Below are positions 5,336 through 14,641 of a stretch of DNA of 25,907 nucleotides, in pieces; position 1 is the stretch's first letter, and every line of letters begins with the position of its first letter. The DNA comes from Tychonema litorale BBK16 (lineage in GTDB: Bacteria; Cyanobacteriota; Cyanobacteriia; Cyanobacteriales; Microcoleaceae). The stretch lies in NCBI RefSeq assembly GCF_021648855.1, contig NZ_JAKJHX010000080.1, positions 1 to 25,907 on the forward strand, read 5' to 3'. The position numbers were made by a program, and so were the translations under genes. The notes beneath the pieces are model-generated. The model worked only from the letters and a program-made list of their open reading frames with translations. It ran no database searches and was not told the DNA's origin.

Positions 5336-7522
5336 CTAACTGTTTTCTATTCTACACAGTTTTTCAAACACCGCGTACATATCTCCAGCAAACTTTTTAG
5401 GATTCCACAAAGGTGACAAATTTTCCGCCCTCTTAGAATTAACCAACTGTTCCTTAACACCGTGTCGCAATTCACTATCTTTACCCAATGTTACACCAAA
5501 TTCCACATATTCTTCCCAAGACCGAGCCACACCAGTTGTAATTCCCAAAGTCTGTAAAAACGAATAGCCCATCCTTGACAAAAATTGCTCTCCAATTCTT
5601 GTCACCATAGGCAGATTAAACCACAAAGCCTCTAAGGTGTGAGTCCCGCCATTATAAGGATAAGAATCCAACAAAACATCTGCTAATAAATACACAATTC
5701 TGTGTTCTTCTTCCGTAGCAACTCTCGGCAAAAACTTAATCCGGTGTCGGCCAACTCCCTCAGCTTCGCAAACCTGGTGATAAGCAGCTTGAAACACCGC
5801 AGCATCGCCTAAAGCTTTGTGAATTAACACACTATTTGGCACTTGCTTGAGAATAGCGACTTGTGCTTTGACCAAATCGTAATTAAATTTTCTACCGGGT
5901 GCAACGCACAGGTAAACTATCTGATCTAAACCAATCCGATTCGACTTTCTCAAAGCAACCGGATCGACTGCATACCTCTGAAAACCTGACACTGCTACAA
6001 AAGAATCAGGCATCCTAATCAATTGCTCATCATAATATTTTTCCCTCCCTTCTGGGTGCGAGTGCCAATCAGAAAGAAAGTAATTTTTGGGGGATATGTA
6101 AGCAGCATCAAATCCCAACCATGAAACACAAACTCGCGCGGGTTTACAATAGAGAATGTCACCGTGAACTGGCACACTGAGAGAATCTAAATCAACTAAA
6201 ACGTCTAATTCATCACTTTGAATCTGATTGATGATTTCTGGGGAATTTGGCAGTCCGTTCGGAAATGTTTTGGGTAAGGTGAGTTTGCCAAAAGTTGCAA
6301 ATTTCTGAGTTAAGTTGTCATTGGCAATTCTTTCGGAGGCATATAAGTATAAGTTAGGTGTGATTTCAGATAATTCGCCAATAATGTCAGCACTGCACCA
6401 ACCTACAGAATGGCGGTTGAAATGATTGGATAAAAAGCCGATTTTCAATTTACCTACTGTGGCATTTGATTTTAAGCTGTAATGAGTGACTTCGGGAAAA
6501 TTAGGTTTGATACATTGGTCGATATATTTTTGAGAAATCGTTCTGTAAAGTTGAGAGTTGGCGGCCACGTCATCTCGCAAATATGGCATACTAAATAAAA
6601 AGTTTGCATAAAGCGATCTAATTTCAATGGATTCAACTGTGTCTAAGTTTTTATGTAAGTAAGATTCTAGCTCTAAAAATCTATCTTTAGCAATTTGATT
6701 CAATCCCGACACTTGATAAGTGCTAATGAAGTAAATTGCGGTCATAATTGGATCGGTTTCGCCACAAATTTGGCTGTATTTGTGAACAGCTTGGCGGGCT
6801 AGAGCTAAATCGCTGGTATCTCTGAGAATGGCGCACAAATGTTGGTGGGCGGGAATGAAATCTGGTTTAATTTCGAGGGCTTTTTCGAGATAGGGAATGG
6901 CTTGTTTAAACTTGCCTTGATAGCGCAAAACGATGCCTATTTGACAATGTGCTTCTGGTAAATCTGGCTTGAGGTCGATCGCGCGTTGCCAAGCAATCAC
7001 AGCCTCATCGAGCTTACCCAGCCGTGCTAATTTGTCTCCCAAATCTAGGTTAAAATCGACTTCAGCCAGATGGGGATTGAGTTCGAGAGCTTTTTGCTCA
7101 TAGGAGATGGCGGCCTCAAATTGCCCTTGCTGCTTAAGTGCTAGGGCCAAATTCCAGTAAGCTGCGGCCAAATCGGGTTTAAGGACGATCGCCTTTTCGT
7201 AATTAACAATCGCCTCCACCAACAGCCCTTGTTTGTAGAGCATACTGCCCAAATTAGCATAGGCCTCGGCAAAGTCGGGATTCAGGGCGATCGCCTCAGA
7301 ATACAGCCGCATCGCCTCATCAAGTTGCCCATTTGCTTGGTGGACGTTGCCCATTGTCACGTAAGCGGGGGCCCAATCCGGTTGCAATTCCAGTGCTTGA
7401 CGACAAGTGGCGATCGCCTCTACTAAATTGCCAACAGAGTAATAGTTTTCTGCAACGACTGTCAGGGATGCGGCATTTTCTAATTTGGGTGTTTCAGACT
7501 GGTTATGGAAATCGGGATTCAT
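5336..7522 (-). CDS. TPR protein with SPINDLY/O-GlcNAc-transferase-like domain
   Basis: 728 residues from the ATG at 7522; a TTG at 7546 would add eight residues. Residues ~20-255 form about six TPR units (AYVTMGNVHQANGQLDEAMR, AYANLGSMLYKQGLLVEAIV). Residues ~355-728 are a Glyco_transf_41 domain: KLKIGFLSNHFNRHSVGW, whose His aligns with the conserved His of the OGT N-lobe; KFNYDLVKAQVAILKQVPNS; then RIKFLPRVATEEEHRIVYLL, DSYPYNGGTHTLEALWFNLP and MVTRIGEQFLSRMGYSFLQT. The family transfers sugars from UDP/GDP donors to Ser/Thr of proteins; donor and targets in cyanobacteria are largely unknown. The TPR part would select targets. There is no signal peptide, so it acts in the cytoplasm. Confidence 0.9.
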   Translation of the reverse strand: MNPDFHNQSETPKLENAASLTVVAENYYSVGNLVEAIATCRQALELQPDWAPAYVTMGNVHQANGQLDEAMRLYSEAIALNPDFAEAYANLGSMLYKQGLLVEAIVNYEKAIVLKPDLAAAYWNLALALKQQGQFEAAISYEQKALELNPHLAEVDFNLDLGDKLARLGKLDEAVIAWQRAIDLKPDLPEAHCQIGIVLRYQGKFKQAIPYLEKALEIKPDFIPAHQHLCAILRDTSDLALARQAVHKYSQICGETDPIMTAIYFISTYQVSGLNQIAKDRFLELESYLHKNLDTVESIEIRSLYANFLFSMPYLRDDVAANSQLYRTISQKYIDQCIKPNFPEVTHYSLKSNATVGKLKIGFLSNHFNRHSVGWCSADIIGELSEITPNLYLYASERIANDNLTQKFATFGKLTLPKTFPNGLPNSPEIINQIQSDELDVLVDLDSLSVPVHGDILYCKPARVCVSWLGFDAAYISPKNYFLSDWHSHPEGREKYYDEQLIRMPDSFVAVSGFQRYAVDPVALRKSNRIGLDQIVYLCVAPGRKFNYDLVKAQVAILKQVPNSVLIHKALGDAAVFQAAYHQVCEAEGVGRHRIKFLPRVATEEEHRIVYLLADVLLDSYPYNGGTHTLEALWFNLPMVTRIGEQFLSRMGYSFLQTLGITTGVARSWEEYVEFGVTLGKDSELRHGVKEQLVNSKRAENLSPLWNPKKFAGDMYAVFEKLCRIENS

Positions 7523-7620
7523 TGGGCGGCCTATCTGTGCTATCAAGTTAAAGGTTGAGTCTATATTAGTGTGAAGAGTAGCAGTTTTAGTGGAACCACG
7601 GGCGATCGGACAAAGAATTT

Positions 7621-8283
7621 ATGAGCGACAACCAACCGAAACAGCGCCAACTTAAGATTAACTGGAAACCAAACCTCCTGCTGGGCTTACTTTTGTTAAG
7701 CTTAGCAATCCCCTTGCCATTTGCCCAAAATACTTTGGCACAACAGCAGACAGGGAACTTGCGACAGAAATTATTTCAAACAGCACTTTATTTTACCCTA
7801 TATTTTGAGGGCGGATTCAGCAATCACCCGGCAGATAAGGGCGGCAGAACTTATAAAGGGATTCTGCAAACGGAATATAATGCTTACCGATACAGTCGCG
7901 GGCTTCCACCCTTAGATGTGACGCAGATGTCGGAAGCAGAGCTCCTAGAAATTTATAAATATTACTGGGATTCGAGTCTTTCGGGGACGATGCACCCAAC
8001 TTTGGCGATCGTCATGTTTGACACTGCTGTTAATTTTGGAATTAACAATTCGATTACGTTTCTTCAGCAAGCATTAGGATTGCCACAAACGGGGGTTTTT
8101 GATAGCAGCACTAAGGCGGCGCTGAAAAGTGCTAATAACAGAAATACGGCTTTACAAATGATTAATGAACGAATTATTTATCGTTATAAACGGGTGCAAG
8201 AAGATCCGAGTCAGATGGCATTTTTCCGAGGTTGGCTGAGTCGGGATTATAGTTTGTGGGGCTATGTGAATAAGATTAAGTAG
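7621..8283 (+). CDS. Secreted GH108-type N-acetylmuramidase
   Basis: 220 residues. The N-terminus has a basic stretch ([11 protein letters not shown]) and a hydrophobic helix ([17 protein letters not shown]) with a plausible cut near NTLAQ-Q, so it is exported or anchored. From residue ~50 it matches the glycosyl hydrolase 108 (ZliS-like) family: [20 protein letters not shown], whose Glu (E63) is the expected catalytic acid, then [29 protein letters not shown] and [15 protein letters not shown], the usual C-terminal peptidoglycan-binding-like part. It should cut glycan strands of peptidoglycan. Phage relatives are endolysins, but the signal sequence and absence of phage genes point to a host cell-wall enzyme. 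It is divergent from the TPR-glycosyltransferase. Confidence 0.85.
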   Translation: MSDNQPKQRQLKINWKPNLLLGLLLLSLAIPLPFAQNTLAQQQTGNLRQKLFQTALYFTLYFEGGFSNHPADKGGRTYKGILQTEYNAYRYSRGLPPLDVTQMSEAELLEIYKYYWDSSLSGTMHPTLAIVMFDTAVNFGINNSITFLQQALGLPQTGVFDSSTKAALKSANNRNTALQMINERIIYRYKRVQEDPSQMAFFRGWLSRDYSLWGYVNKIK

Positions 8284-8366
8284 TTGGGAATTGGGAATTG
8301 GGAATGGGGAATTGGGAATTGGGAATGGGGAATTGGGAATTGGGAATTGGGAATTGGGAATGGGTA
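8284..8366 (+). repeat. Heptanucleotide short tandem repeat (TTGGGAA family)
   Basis: About eleven tandem TTGGGAA/TGGGGAA units directly after the muramidase stop codon, with A/G variation. Short tandem repeats with 7-nt units are a known feature of filamentous cyanobacteria. The open frames across it on the minus strand (repeating NSQFPIPN) are repeat artefacts. Confidence 0.9.
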
Positions 8367-8445
8367 GCTGCTGTCTCTCTCCAATTCTCCCATTCTCCCC
8401 CTCTGCGCCAAGAGCGCCCTCTGTGGTTAAATAATCCATTCAGTA

Positions 8446-8518
8446 GTAGGTTGGGTTGAGGAACGAAACCCAACACTCATTAATTGAATGTTCGGTTTCG
8501 CACCTCAACCCAACCTAC
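8446..8518. repeat. Inverted repeat between convergent genes (possible bidirectional terminator)
   Basis: GTAGGTTGGGTTGAGG (8446-8461) pairs perfectly with CCTCAACCCAACCTAC (8503-8518), and the inner parts ACGAAACC/GGTTTCG add more pairing. This GTAGGTTGGGTTGAGG hairpin is a widespread intergenic repeat of filamentous cyanobacteria. It sits between the convergent genes ending at 8283 and 8526 and may end both transcripts. Confidence 0.75.
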
Positions 8519-8525
8519 AGAAGTT

Positions 8526-11500
8526 CTAAAGTAACACAAAATCCGATGCAGTAATCGAACGACCCAACCCAGTAACTGTTGCCAAAACTTGACCAGTTGA
8601 TGAAACTTTCAACAACGTTCCAGCCACAGTTTGACTAATGTCTAACTGCTGGAAACTCAAACCATTACCCAGGGCAAATTTATCGATACCAACCTCAAAA
8701 TCAAGGATTGTATCAGAACCGCTACCTGAATTTAACAAAAAGCGATCGCCTCCAGCACCTCCAGTCAGAAAATCATTACCATTTTCTCCACTGAGGAAAT
8801 CATCACCCAAACCACCAAGCAAAGTATCATCTCCCTTGCCGCCGTACAAGCTATCATTGCCGAGACCGCCGTCCAAACTGTCAGCACCACGGCCTCCGAA
8901 TAGGATGTCATCGCCACTTCCACCTGTCAGCGTATCGAGTCCCTTGCCACCGTAAATGCTGTCATCGCCGGCACCACCATCGAGGGAATCACTGCCTTTT
9001 CGGCCGTTGATGAAATCGTTACCGCTACCGCCTAGGAAAATATCGTTGTCATCAGTACCTAGAAATTTAGTAGAAGTGGAAGTATTGACAATTGCAGGAT
9101 CGCCTATGATAACTGGATTATCGGCTGGATTATTGGTTGTAATTGGTGCTGGAGTTCCTTCAATTTTGGCAGTTAAAGATTTGCCTGTATTTTCTGCAAC
9201 CACCTGGGCAATGGGTTTATTACCAGCGGCTGCTGCTTCCAGAGCGATCGCACTGTCACCCAAAGCCACCTTTTGAACTTTGGCAATTTCCGAGGCAATA
9301 GACTCAGAGGAAAAGTTAGATTTCGCCTGATCTGTTTGTTGATTAGCCTCAACCATTACCTTCGCCGCTTGCGAGGCAATTTGGGAAAGTTTTTCAGTGT
9401 TGAGATTGCTATCAACTTGTTTGACGTTAGCAATAGATTGCTGGATGATGCTTTCTACCTGCGTCGCATTGTTCAAATCCAGGGAACCGCCGGATTTAAT
9501 TTTACTATTAATTGCTGCGATAACAGCTTTGGTAATTGCACCATCATCCGCCCCAGATGCACCGTCAATCAGGCTCGTGGTTTGGGTGACGACGTTTTGA
9601 ACTTTTGTCATGACGACTAGGGTTTCGACACCACCAGGCTCATTTTTGGCCGTAGATGCGATCGGATCTAAGTCCAGTAATTCAACTCCCGCCGGAATAG
9701 ACAAAGTAGATTTAACCTTTGACTCAGCTTCAGTTTGCGACATTCCCCCAGCAGTCAAATCAGTGACTAAAGTCGTTAATAGCGTGACAACACTGGAATC
9801 TATAGGTGCTGAAACAGGAGTTGTTAGTGGCAAACCTGTCGCAGTATCTGTCCCACCAAAAGCAACTAAATTGCCTTCTTCTGAATCGAAGAAACCATTT
9901 TTGTTCGTATCAAAACTGTCTGGGATATCGAGTTCATATTCGCCATTAGCATCAGTCGTCGAGAAAGGTTCGCTAGCATCTTTGACTCCGTTTTTGTTGG
10001 CATCAAAGAAGATAGTCGCACCCGCAATATAACCGTCAATTACCACACCTTTTTTAGGATCGTAGCTAAATTCGAGCTGATCGTCAGAAGCAGTAGCACC
10101 AGAATTGTCAGTTGCTATTAGCTTGATAAAGACTTTTTTCCCATTGGCATTTTTCAGGTCGCCCTTAAAAATCCGGGTTTTGGGATCGAAAGTTAGCCAA
10201 CTTGGTAAAGGTTCACCATTTTTCAGAGTTGCTGAATAAGTGATTTTGTCACCTGAATCTGGGTCTAGAAACGCTTCTTCTGGAACCTCATACTCAAATT
10301 GTGACGATGACTTCGACTTGCTAACTGTCTTGTCGATGAAGCGCCACGGAGTTGTCTTTAGACCTTCGTTTAGCTTTGGTGAGCGGTTAGTTTCGGCGTT
10401 GGTGACACTGACATCCTCTGCATTGAGGTTGTTGTATTTTGGATCGGTGCTGACAGCAGGGGCAGTGACAATTGTGTATTTTTTATCGCCATCTGCTATC
10501 TTGTCATCAACACCTTTGACTGTGACTTTTTGAGTTTGACTCCAATCGCTAGGAGTGAAGGTGAGAGAGGTTGGGGAAATAGTTCCTTCTACTGTATTGG
10601 AACTACTTAAACCGATGGTGACATTGGCGGTTGGTTGGCTATTTAGTTTGACTGTGAATGAGTCAGTGTCGCCTGATTCTGTGGTTTTTAATCCGGTTGT
10701 TGGGCTGACGGTGATGCCACCAGGTGTTGGAGTTGGAATTGGAATTGGAATCGGTATTGGTTTTGGTGGAGTCGGAGTTGGCGTTGGTGTTACCAGAGTC
10801 GGAGTTGGTGTTGGTGTTACCAGAGTCGGAGTCGGTGTTGGTGTTACCAGAGTCGGAGTTGGTGTTGGTGTTACCAGAGTCGGAGTCGGAGTCGGAGTTG
10901 GTGTTGGAGGTATGGGAGTTGGTGTCTTGCCAGGAGTGTCCTCGTCTATAATCGTATACTTGGCCGTAGCAGTCGTAATCTTAGGATTGGGCCCTGGTGC
11001 GATCGCATTTGACAGAGTAATGATAATGTTTTCATCAGGTTCTGGTACTAAATCGCCCGCAACATCGATCACCATGATTTTAGATGTTTCGCCCGGAGCA
11101 AATTTAATTTGACCTTTAAGACCATTTGTCTTAAAATTTCCGCTGATATTATCGTACTCAGTGGGAACAGTAGCATCGCCAGTAATCGCATAATCAACAC
11201 TACTACTCAATCCAGTGCTACCACTGCGAGTCACAGTGAAAGTGGCAGGTTTAGAGCTAGTATTGCCTTCAAGTGCGCCAGCAGGATTGACAGTAATAGC
11301 GTAGGAAATTGCTGCATTGGCTTCTGGATTGTTCAGTAAAACTCTGATTTTGCCGAGACTGTTCCCAATTATATCAGCCTGGTTGTCTGCGTTAAGGTCT
11401 ATGATTTGATTGTTGAAACCAGCGTAAGGAACTTCAGTGTAAGTATTAAAGCCCCCCGTACCGTCTCCCCATACAATGATGCTTGAATCGGCATTAGAAA

Positions 11501-12896
11501 CCAGTTGGTCAAGTTTTTTGTCGTCGTTAAAGTCTGCCAAACGAACTGAAGATGGGATAATTGCCGACTGGTAATTAGTGGTAGAACCAAAGCTGCCTTT
11601 GCCATCTCCAAATAAAATAGAAATGCTGTTAGATCCACTATTTGCAGTTACTAAGTCCAGCTTACCATCGTTGTTTATGTCTCCCACAGCTATTGAACTG
11701 GGGGCTGTTCCGACATTAAAGTTGGTGGCTGGAGCGAAACTGCCTTTACCATCTCCTAAAAGTACGGAGACATTATTAGAGTTCTTATTTGAAGTGGCTA
11801 AATCAACTTTTCTGTCACCGTTAAAGTCTGCTACAATGATGTCATTTGGAAATCTTCCTACACTAAAGTCAGTCGGCTTACCATAGCCACCTTTGCCATC
11901 TGCCAACAGTACAGATATCTTATTCAATTCGGAGTCAACACTAACTAAGTCAAGATTCCCATCACTTTTAAAGTCTCCCCAAAAGACGAAGTTGAAAGCT
12001 GTACCCAAATCTAAGTTAGTTGGTGGACTAAAACTACCTTTGCCATCTCCTAATAAGACGGAAAAGTTTTTAGAACTTAAGTTCGTAATACCTAAGTCAA
12101 GTTTTTTGTCACCATTAAAGTCTCCTGGGAAAAAGTCGTAAGGTTTTACTCCCAAATTAGTTTTGGGGCCAAAGTTAAATGTTCCATTACCATTTCCAAA
12201 GAAAATGCTAATGTTGTTTGAGTTAATATCCATGCCTGCTATGTCAGCCTTACCGTCACCGTTAAAGTCTCCGGCGATGACATTAGTAGCGAAAAGTTTG
12301 GGATCGTAGTCAGTAACTTTAAAGAGTGAAAGAACGTGGCTATAAGTCGCCAACACCTCTGGTTTCAAGGCTAAAGGTGTTTTGATTTTTCCGGTGGTGA
12401 TTTCGAGTTCCCAATCGCCACCCTTGGCTGCACTTCCTGTCAGATTCTGGGATGCGGCAACACTAGCCCCAGTTAATTCGCTTAGCCTTTTGACGAAGGC
12501 CATACCTGTGGTGCCTGCTGCTACTTCGCAGCCATAAAGCAGAATTTCTGGTTGAATCTGTTCTTCGCTAGAGCTTGAGAATTGCGGATTTTCTGTACCC
12601 ATTGGTGTCGAAAACCACTGGCGCAAAGCAGTGAAACTGTAATCTATGCTACGTTCAGTTAAGTCGCTGTTGCCCAATCGCAAGCAGCCCGGTGCTCCGT
12701 GGGAAATTATGTGAATTGCTGAGACGCTGCGATTTTGTAGGGCTTCGGTAATTTGCGTGATGCCATTGCGGCGGGCATTTAGTTGAATGACTTCGATTTC
12801 TGGGTTGATGCCGTTGGCTAAGACTTGGGCTTCGGGTACGGCGCTGTCGATAAATGCGATCGAGCTTGTAATTGTTTGAGTAGTTGAGTTTGGCAT
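8526..12896 (-). CDS. Secreted multidomain protein: DUF4347, FG-GAP, Calx-beta, cadherin-like, RTX
   Basis: 1456 residues, ATG at 12896 with GGAGGTG at 12901-12907. Domains in order: DUF4347 (~13-190; FIDSAV, HIISHGAPG, LLYGCEVA); FG-GAP/VCBS repeats (~195-520; DFNGDGKAD, DFNGDKKLD, DINNDGKLD), which bind Ca2+ in propeller blades; Calx-beta (~530-650); a Pro-Thr linker (~655-725) with four TLVTPTPTP units; a beta domain (GLKTTESGDTDSFTVKLNSQ); a cadherin-like/He_PIG domain (~846-946; LPSWLTFDP); Ca-loop-like DANKNGVKDASE and DTNKNGFFDSEE; RTX nonapeptides (~1282-1400; GGSGNDFINGRKGSDSLDGG); and a C-terminal block (DTILDFEVGIDKFALG). There is no N-terminal signal peptide, as expected for type I secretion through a C-terminal signal. 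Likely an adhesin or surface-layer-type protein. No ABC exporter is in the window. Confidence 0.9.
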   Translation of the reverse strand: MPNSTTQTITSSIAFIDSAVPEAQVLANGINPEIEVIQLNARRNGITQITEALQNRSVSAIHIISHGAPGCLRLGNSDLTERSIDYSFTALRQWFSTPMGTENPQFSSSSEEQIQPEILLYGCEVAAGTTGMAFVKRLSELTGASVAASQNLTGSAAKGGDWELEITTGKIKTPLALKPEVLATYSHVLSLFKVTDYDPKLFATNVIAGDFNGDGKADIAGMDINSNNISIFFGNGNGTFNFGPKTNLGVKPYDFFPGDFNGDKKLDLGITNLSSKNFSVLLGDGKGSFSPPTNLDLGTAFNFVFWGDFKSDGNLDLVSVDSELNKISVLLADGKGGYGKPTDFSVGRFPNDIIVADFNGDRKVDLATSNKNSNNVSVLLGDGKGSFAPATNFNVGTAPSSIAVGDINNDGKLDLVTANSGSNSISILFGDGKGSFGSTTNYQSAIIPSSVRLADFNDDKKLDQLVSNADSSIIVWGDGTGGFNTYTEVPYAGFNNQIIDLNADNQADIIGNSLGKIRVLLNNPEANAAISYAITVNPAGALEGNTSSKPATFTVTRSGSTGLSSSVDYAITGDATVPTEYDNISGNFKTNGLKGQIKFAPGETSKIMVIDVAGDLVPEPDENIIITLSNAIAPGPNPKITTATAKYTIIDEDTPGKTPTPIPPTPTPTPTPTLVTPTPTPTLVTPTPTPTLVTPTPTPTLVTPTPTPTPPKPIPIPIPIPTPTPGGITVSPTTGLKTTESGDTDSFTVKLNSQPTANVTIGLSSSNTVEGTISPTSLTFTPSDWSQTQKVTVKGVDDKIADGDKKYTIVTAPAVSTDPKYNNLNAEDVSVTNAETNRSPKLNEGLKTTPWRFIDKTVSKSKSSSQFEYEVPEEAFLDPDSGDKITYSATLKNGEPLPSWLTFDPKTRIFKGDLKNANGKKVFIKLIATDNSGATASDDQLEFSYDPKKGVVIDGYIAGATIFFDANKNGVKDASEPFSTTDANGEYELDIPDSFDTNKNGFFDSEEGNLVAFGGTDTATGLPLTTPVSAPIDSSVVTLLTTLVTDLTAGGMSQTEAESKVKSTLSIPAGVELLDLDPIASTAKNEPGGVETLVVMTKVQNVVTQTTSLIDGASGADDGAITKAVIAAINSKIKSGGSLDLNNATQVESIIQQSIANVKQVDSNLNTEKLSQIASQAAKVMVEANQQTDQAKSNFSSESIASEIAKVQKVALGDSAIALEAAAAGNKPIAQVVAENTGKSLTAKIEGTPAPITTNNPADNPVIIGDPAIVNTSTSTKFLGTDDNDIFLGGSGNDFINGRKGSDSLDGGAGDDSIYGGKGLDTLTGGSGDDILFGGRGADSLDGGLGNDSLYGGKGDDTLLGGLGDDFLSGENGNDFLTGGAGGDRFLLNSGSGSDTILDFEVGIDKFALGNGLSFQQLDISQTVAGTLLKVSSTGQVLATVTGLGRSITASDFVLL
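10789..10896. repeat. 27-bp tandem repeat encoding the Pro-Thr linker
   Basis: Four units starting at 10789, 10816, 10843 and 10870, each beginning GTTACCAGAGTCGG, encode (on the minus strand) TLVTPTPTP repeated. The period is a multiple of three, so unit gain or loss would change linker length without breaking the frame. Confidence 0.9.
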
Positions 12897-13407
12897 GATA
12901 CACCTCCAAAGATTTTGGTTAAATTGGGTAGAGTTAAATTGGCGATCGGCGATCGGGAATGTATTTCCTAGTTAAAACTTGTTAATTGATATATTCGTCG
13001 AAACTGCTGATAGTGTCAATTCATAAAAGTCATAACTTTAAAGTCATAAAAGTCATAAAAGTCATATTTGTAAAAATATATTTCAATAAATAGATAAACC
13101 ATCAAAGTTAAGTCAAATCATGTATATCTTAAAGATAGCAATTTTTAGTGATCCGATCGCAATCTATACTTAGCAATCTTACAGTAAAAAGTTATACCTC
13201 ATTTATTACAAGTTGCTATTTGAGGAAAAAAGGCGATCGCACAGAAATCACTGAACATCTGAAGCTATACCAGAATTAGTGCAAGAAATAAGCCACGAAT
13301 AGTGCAAAACTGTTTATCGTAAAGATGATGACAGTACAATTAGGCATTTTAAGACTGACGGGGACTGAAGTCCCCCCTGAGAGATTCCCACTTACGGAGT
13401 ATTTTTT
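12897..13407. promoter_or_regulatory. Long divergent intergenic region with AAAGTCAT direct repeats
   Basis: No gene seen in these 511 nt, which separate the divergent RTX gene and kinase. Four copies of (A/T)AAAGTCAT lie at 13025-13033, 13039-13047, 13048-13056 and 13057-13065, spaced 14, 9 and 9 nt. This could be a multi-site binding array for a regulator of the RTX gene, whose start is 130-170 nt away. The flanks are AT-rich. Confidence 0.45.
13360..13375. repeat. GGGGACTGAAGTCCCC palindrome
   Basis: A near-perfect palindrome 33 nt before the kinase start. This hairpin type is common in intergenic DNA of filamentous cyanobacteria. It would be in the kinase leader if transcription starts upstream. 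Confidence 0.6.
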
Positions 13408-14556
13408 ATGACAATAGAAGAAGCTATCAATCTTCTGGACAATTTGCTAACAAAACATACTGAGAAACCCTTGACTCGGTTGCAGCAAGCGATAATTAGC
13501 GGTGTTTTACAGTCTTGGACATACAAAGAAATTCAGGAAAGAGATCCCCGCGCCTACAATTTCTCGCTGGGCTTCCTAGGCCGCGGTGTTGGCTACAATT
13601 TGTGGAAAGATCTCACAAAGGTACTGAGACAAGAAGGAATTATTGGACAAGAAGAAAAAGTAGTTGCAGCAAGGCTTTGGGACTGTATCATGAGAGCTTC
13701 ACAACAAGGTAAACAATCAGCCATACGACCTGATCCGATGTTAGAAAAACTGATGCGGATGCGTTACCGAATCACCGAACATTTTGTCAGTACCGAGTGC
13801 AGCGATACCTATCTCGCTGAAGATGAACAATTGCCCGATCGCCCTTTGTGTCTCGTCAAGCGCCTGAAAAGCCAGTCGGAGAGAACTAGCTACTTATTCG
13901 ATCGAGAAACACGGATTTTATATAGTTTAGGTCAGCACGATCGCATCCCGGAATTGTTAGCTCGCTTTGAAGAAGATGGATATTTTTATTTAGTCTATCA
14001 ATTCATCGAAGGGCACCCTCTTTCTGAAGAACTCATCGAAGGTCAACCTTGGGAAGAACATCAAGTCATTGCTTTATTGCAAGATATATTGGAAGTGCTG
14101 GTTTTCGTTCACAAAAAAGAGATAATTCATCGCGATCTTCATCCTCAAAACTTAATCAGACGCACATCTGATAATAAAATAGTCTTAATTGATTTTGGGT
14201 CTGTTAAAGAAATTAGTAATTGGCAGAATAACACTTGCCAAACAAAATCCCGTGGTGGGACTCAACAAGATTATATTCCCCCCGAACAAGCCATCGGTTC
14301 CCCAAAATTGTGCAGCGACATTTATGCGATCGGTATTATCGGCATTCAAGCTTTGACAGGGATGAAGCCGAAAAAATTCAGAGTCGATAATGTGGGAAAT
14401 CTGATCTGGAAACAAAATGCACAAGTTAGCCCGGAATTTGCTAAGGTTTTAGACCAAATGGTTCTTTACGCTTTCCCTCAGCGTTATCAGTCAGCAACAG
14501 AAGCTTTGCAAGCATTCAAAACTAATTTCAATTCCGGTTGTACCGGAATGATATAG
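13408..14556 (+). CDS. Ser/Thr protein kinase with N-terminal vMAP-type helical domain
   Basis: 382 residues. Residues ~1-100 (MTIEEAINLLDNLLTKHTEK, LTRLQQAIISGVLQSWTYKE, then GRGVGYNLWKDLTKVLRQE) match the small HTH-like domain that starts many cyanobacterial signalling proteins with NB-ARC or kinase modules (vWA-MoxR-associated-protein type N-terminus). Residues ~118-375 are a eukaryotic-type kinase: a likely ATP Lys K151 (CLVKRL), catalytic loop HRDLHPQN with D243, DFG with D262, then GGTQQDYIPPEQA and SDIYAIGI. The Gly-rich loop is degenerate (VSTECSDTYLAED). The intact HRD and DFG argue for an active enzyme. The C-terminal SGCTGMI is encoded by a dispersed repeat that supplies the stop. 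No membrane segment is seen, so it is cytoplasmic. Confidence 0.9.
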   Translation: MTIEEAINLLDNLLTKHTEKPLTRLQQAIISGVLQSWTYKEIQERDPRAYNFSLGFLGRGVGYNLWKDLTKVLRQEGIIGQEEKVVAARLWDCIMRASQQGKQSAIRPDPMLEKLMRMRYRITEHFVSTECSDTYLAEDEQLPDRPLCLVKRLKSQSERTSYLFDRETRILYSLGQHDRIPELLARFEEDGYFYLVYQFIEGHPLSEELIEGQPWEEHQVIALLQDILEVLVFVHKKEIIHRDLHPQNLIRRTSDNKIVLIDFGSVKEISNWQNNTCQTKSRGGTQQDYIPPEQAIGSPKLCSDIYAIGIIGIQALTGMKPKKFRVDNVGNLIWKQNAQVSPEFAKVLDQMVLYAFPQRYQSATEALQAFKTNFNSGCTGMI

Positions 14557-14630
14557 AGGAGACGGCAGTGCCGTTTCCCTACCAAAATATTGTAGGTGAT
14601 TAATTGTAGGGACACAGCAGTGCTGTGTCC
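14528..14630 (+). repeat. Dispersed palindromic repeat element, copy R1
   Basis: Starts inside the kinase gene (TCAATTCCGGTTGTACCGGA, ATGATATAGAGG) and contains two palindromes: GAGACGGCAGTGCCGTTTCC (14559-14578) and GGACACAGCA-G-TGCTGTGTCC (14610-14630). An inverted copy with the same order of parts lies at 18173-18276. Its first palindrome could serve as a terminator-like hairpin for the kinase. Confidence 0.75.
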
Positions 14631-14641
14631 TCATGGTTCGA

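Noticed and set aside
8152..8476. Minus-strand frames with repeating NSQFPIPN
   Set aside because: They are translations of the TTGGGAA heptad repeat and overlap the muramidase 3' end; no real protein.
10789..10896. CRISPR array
   Set aside because: The 27-bp units are contiguous without spacers and encode a Pro-Thr linker in frame.
10555..11112. Plus-strand frame rich in GVGVGVGV
   Set aside because: Antisense of the Pro-Thr linker and Calx-beta region of the RTX protein; low-complexity shadow.
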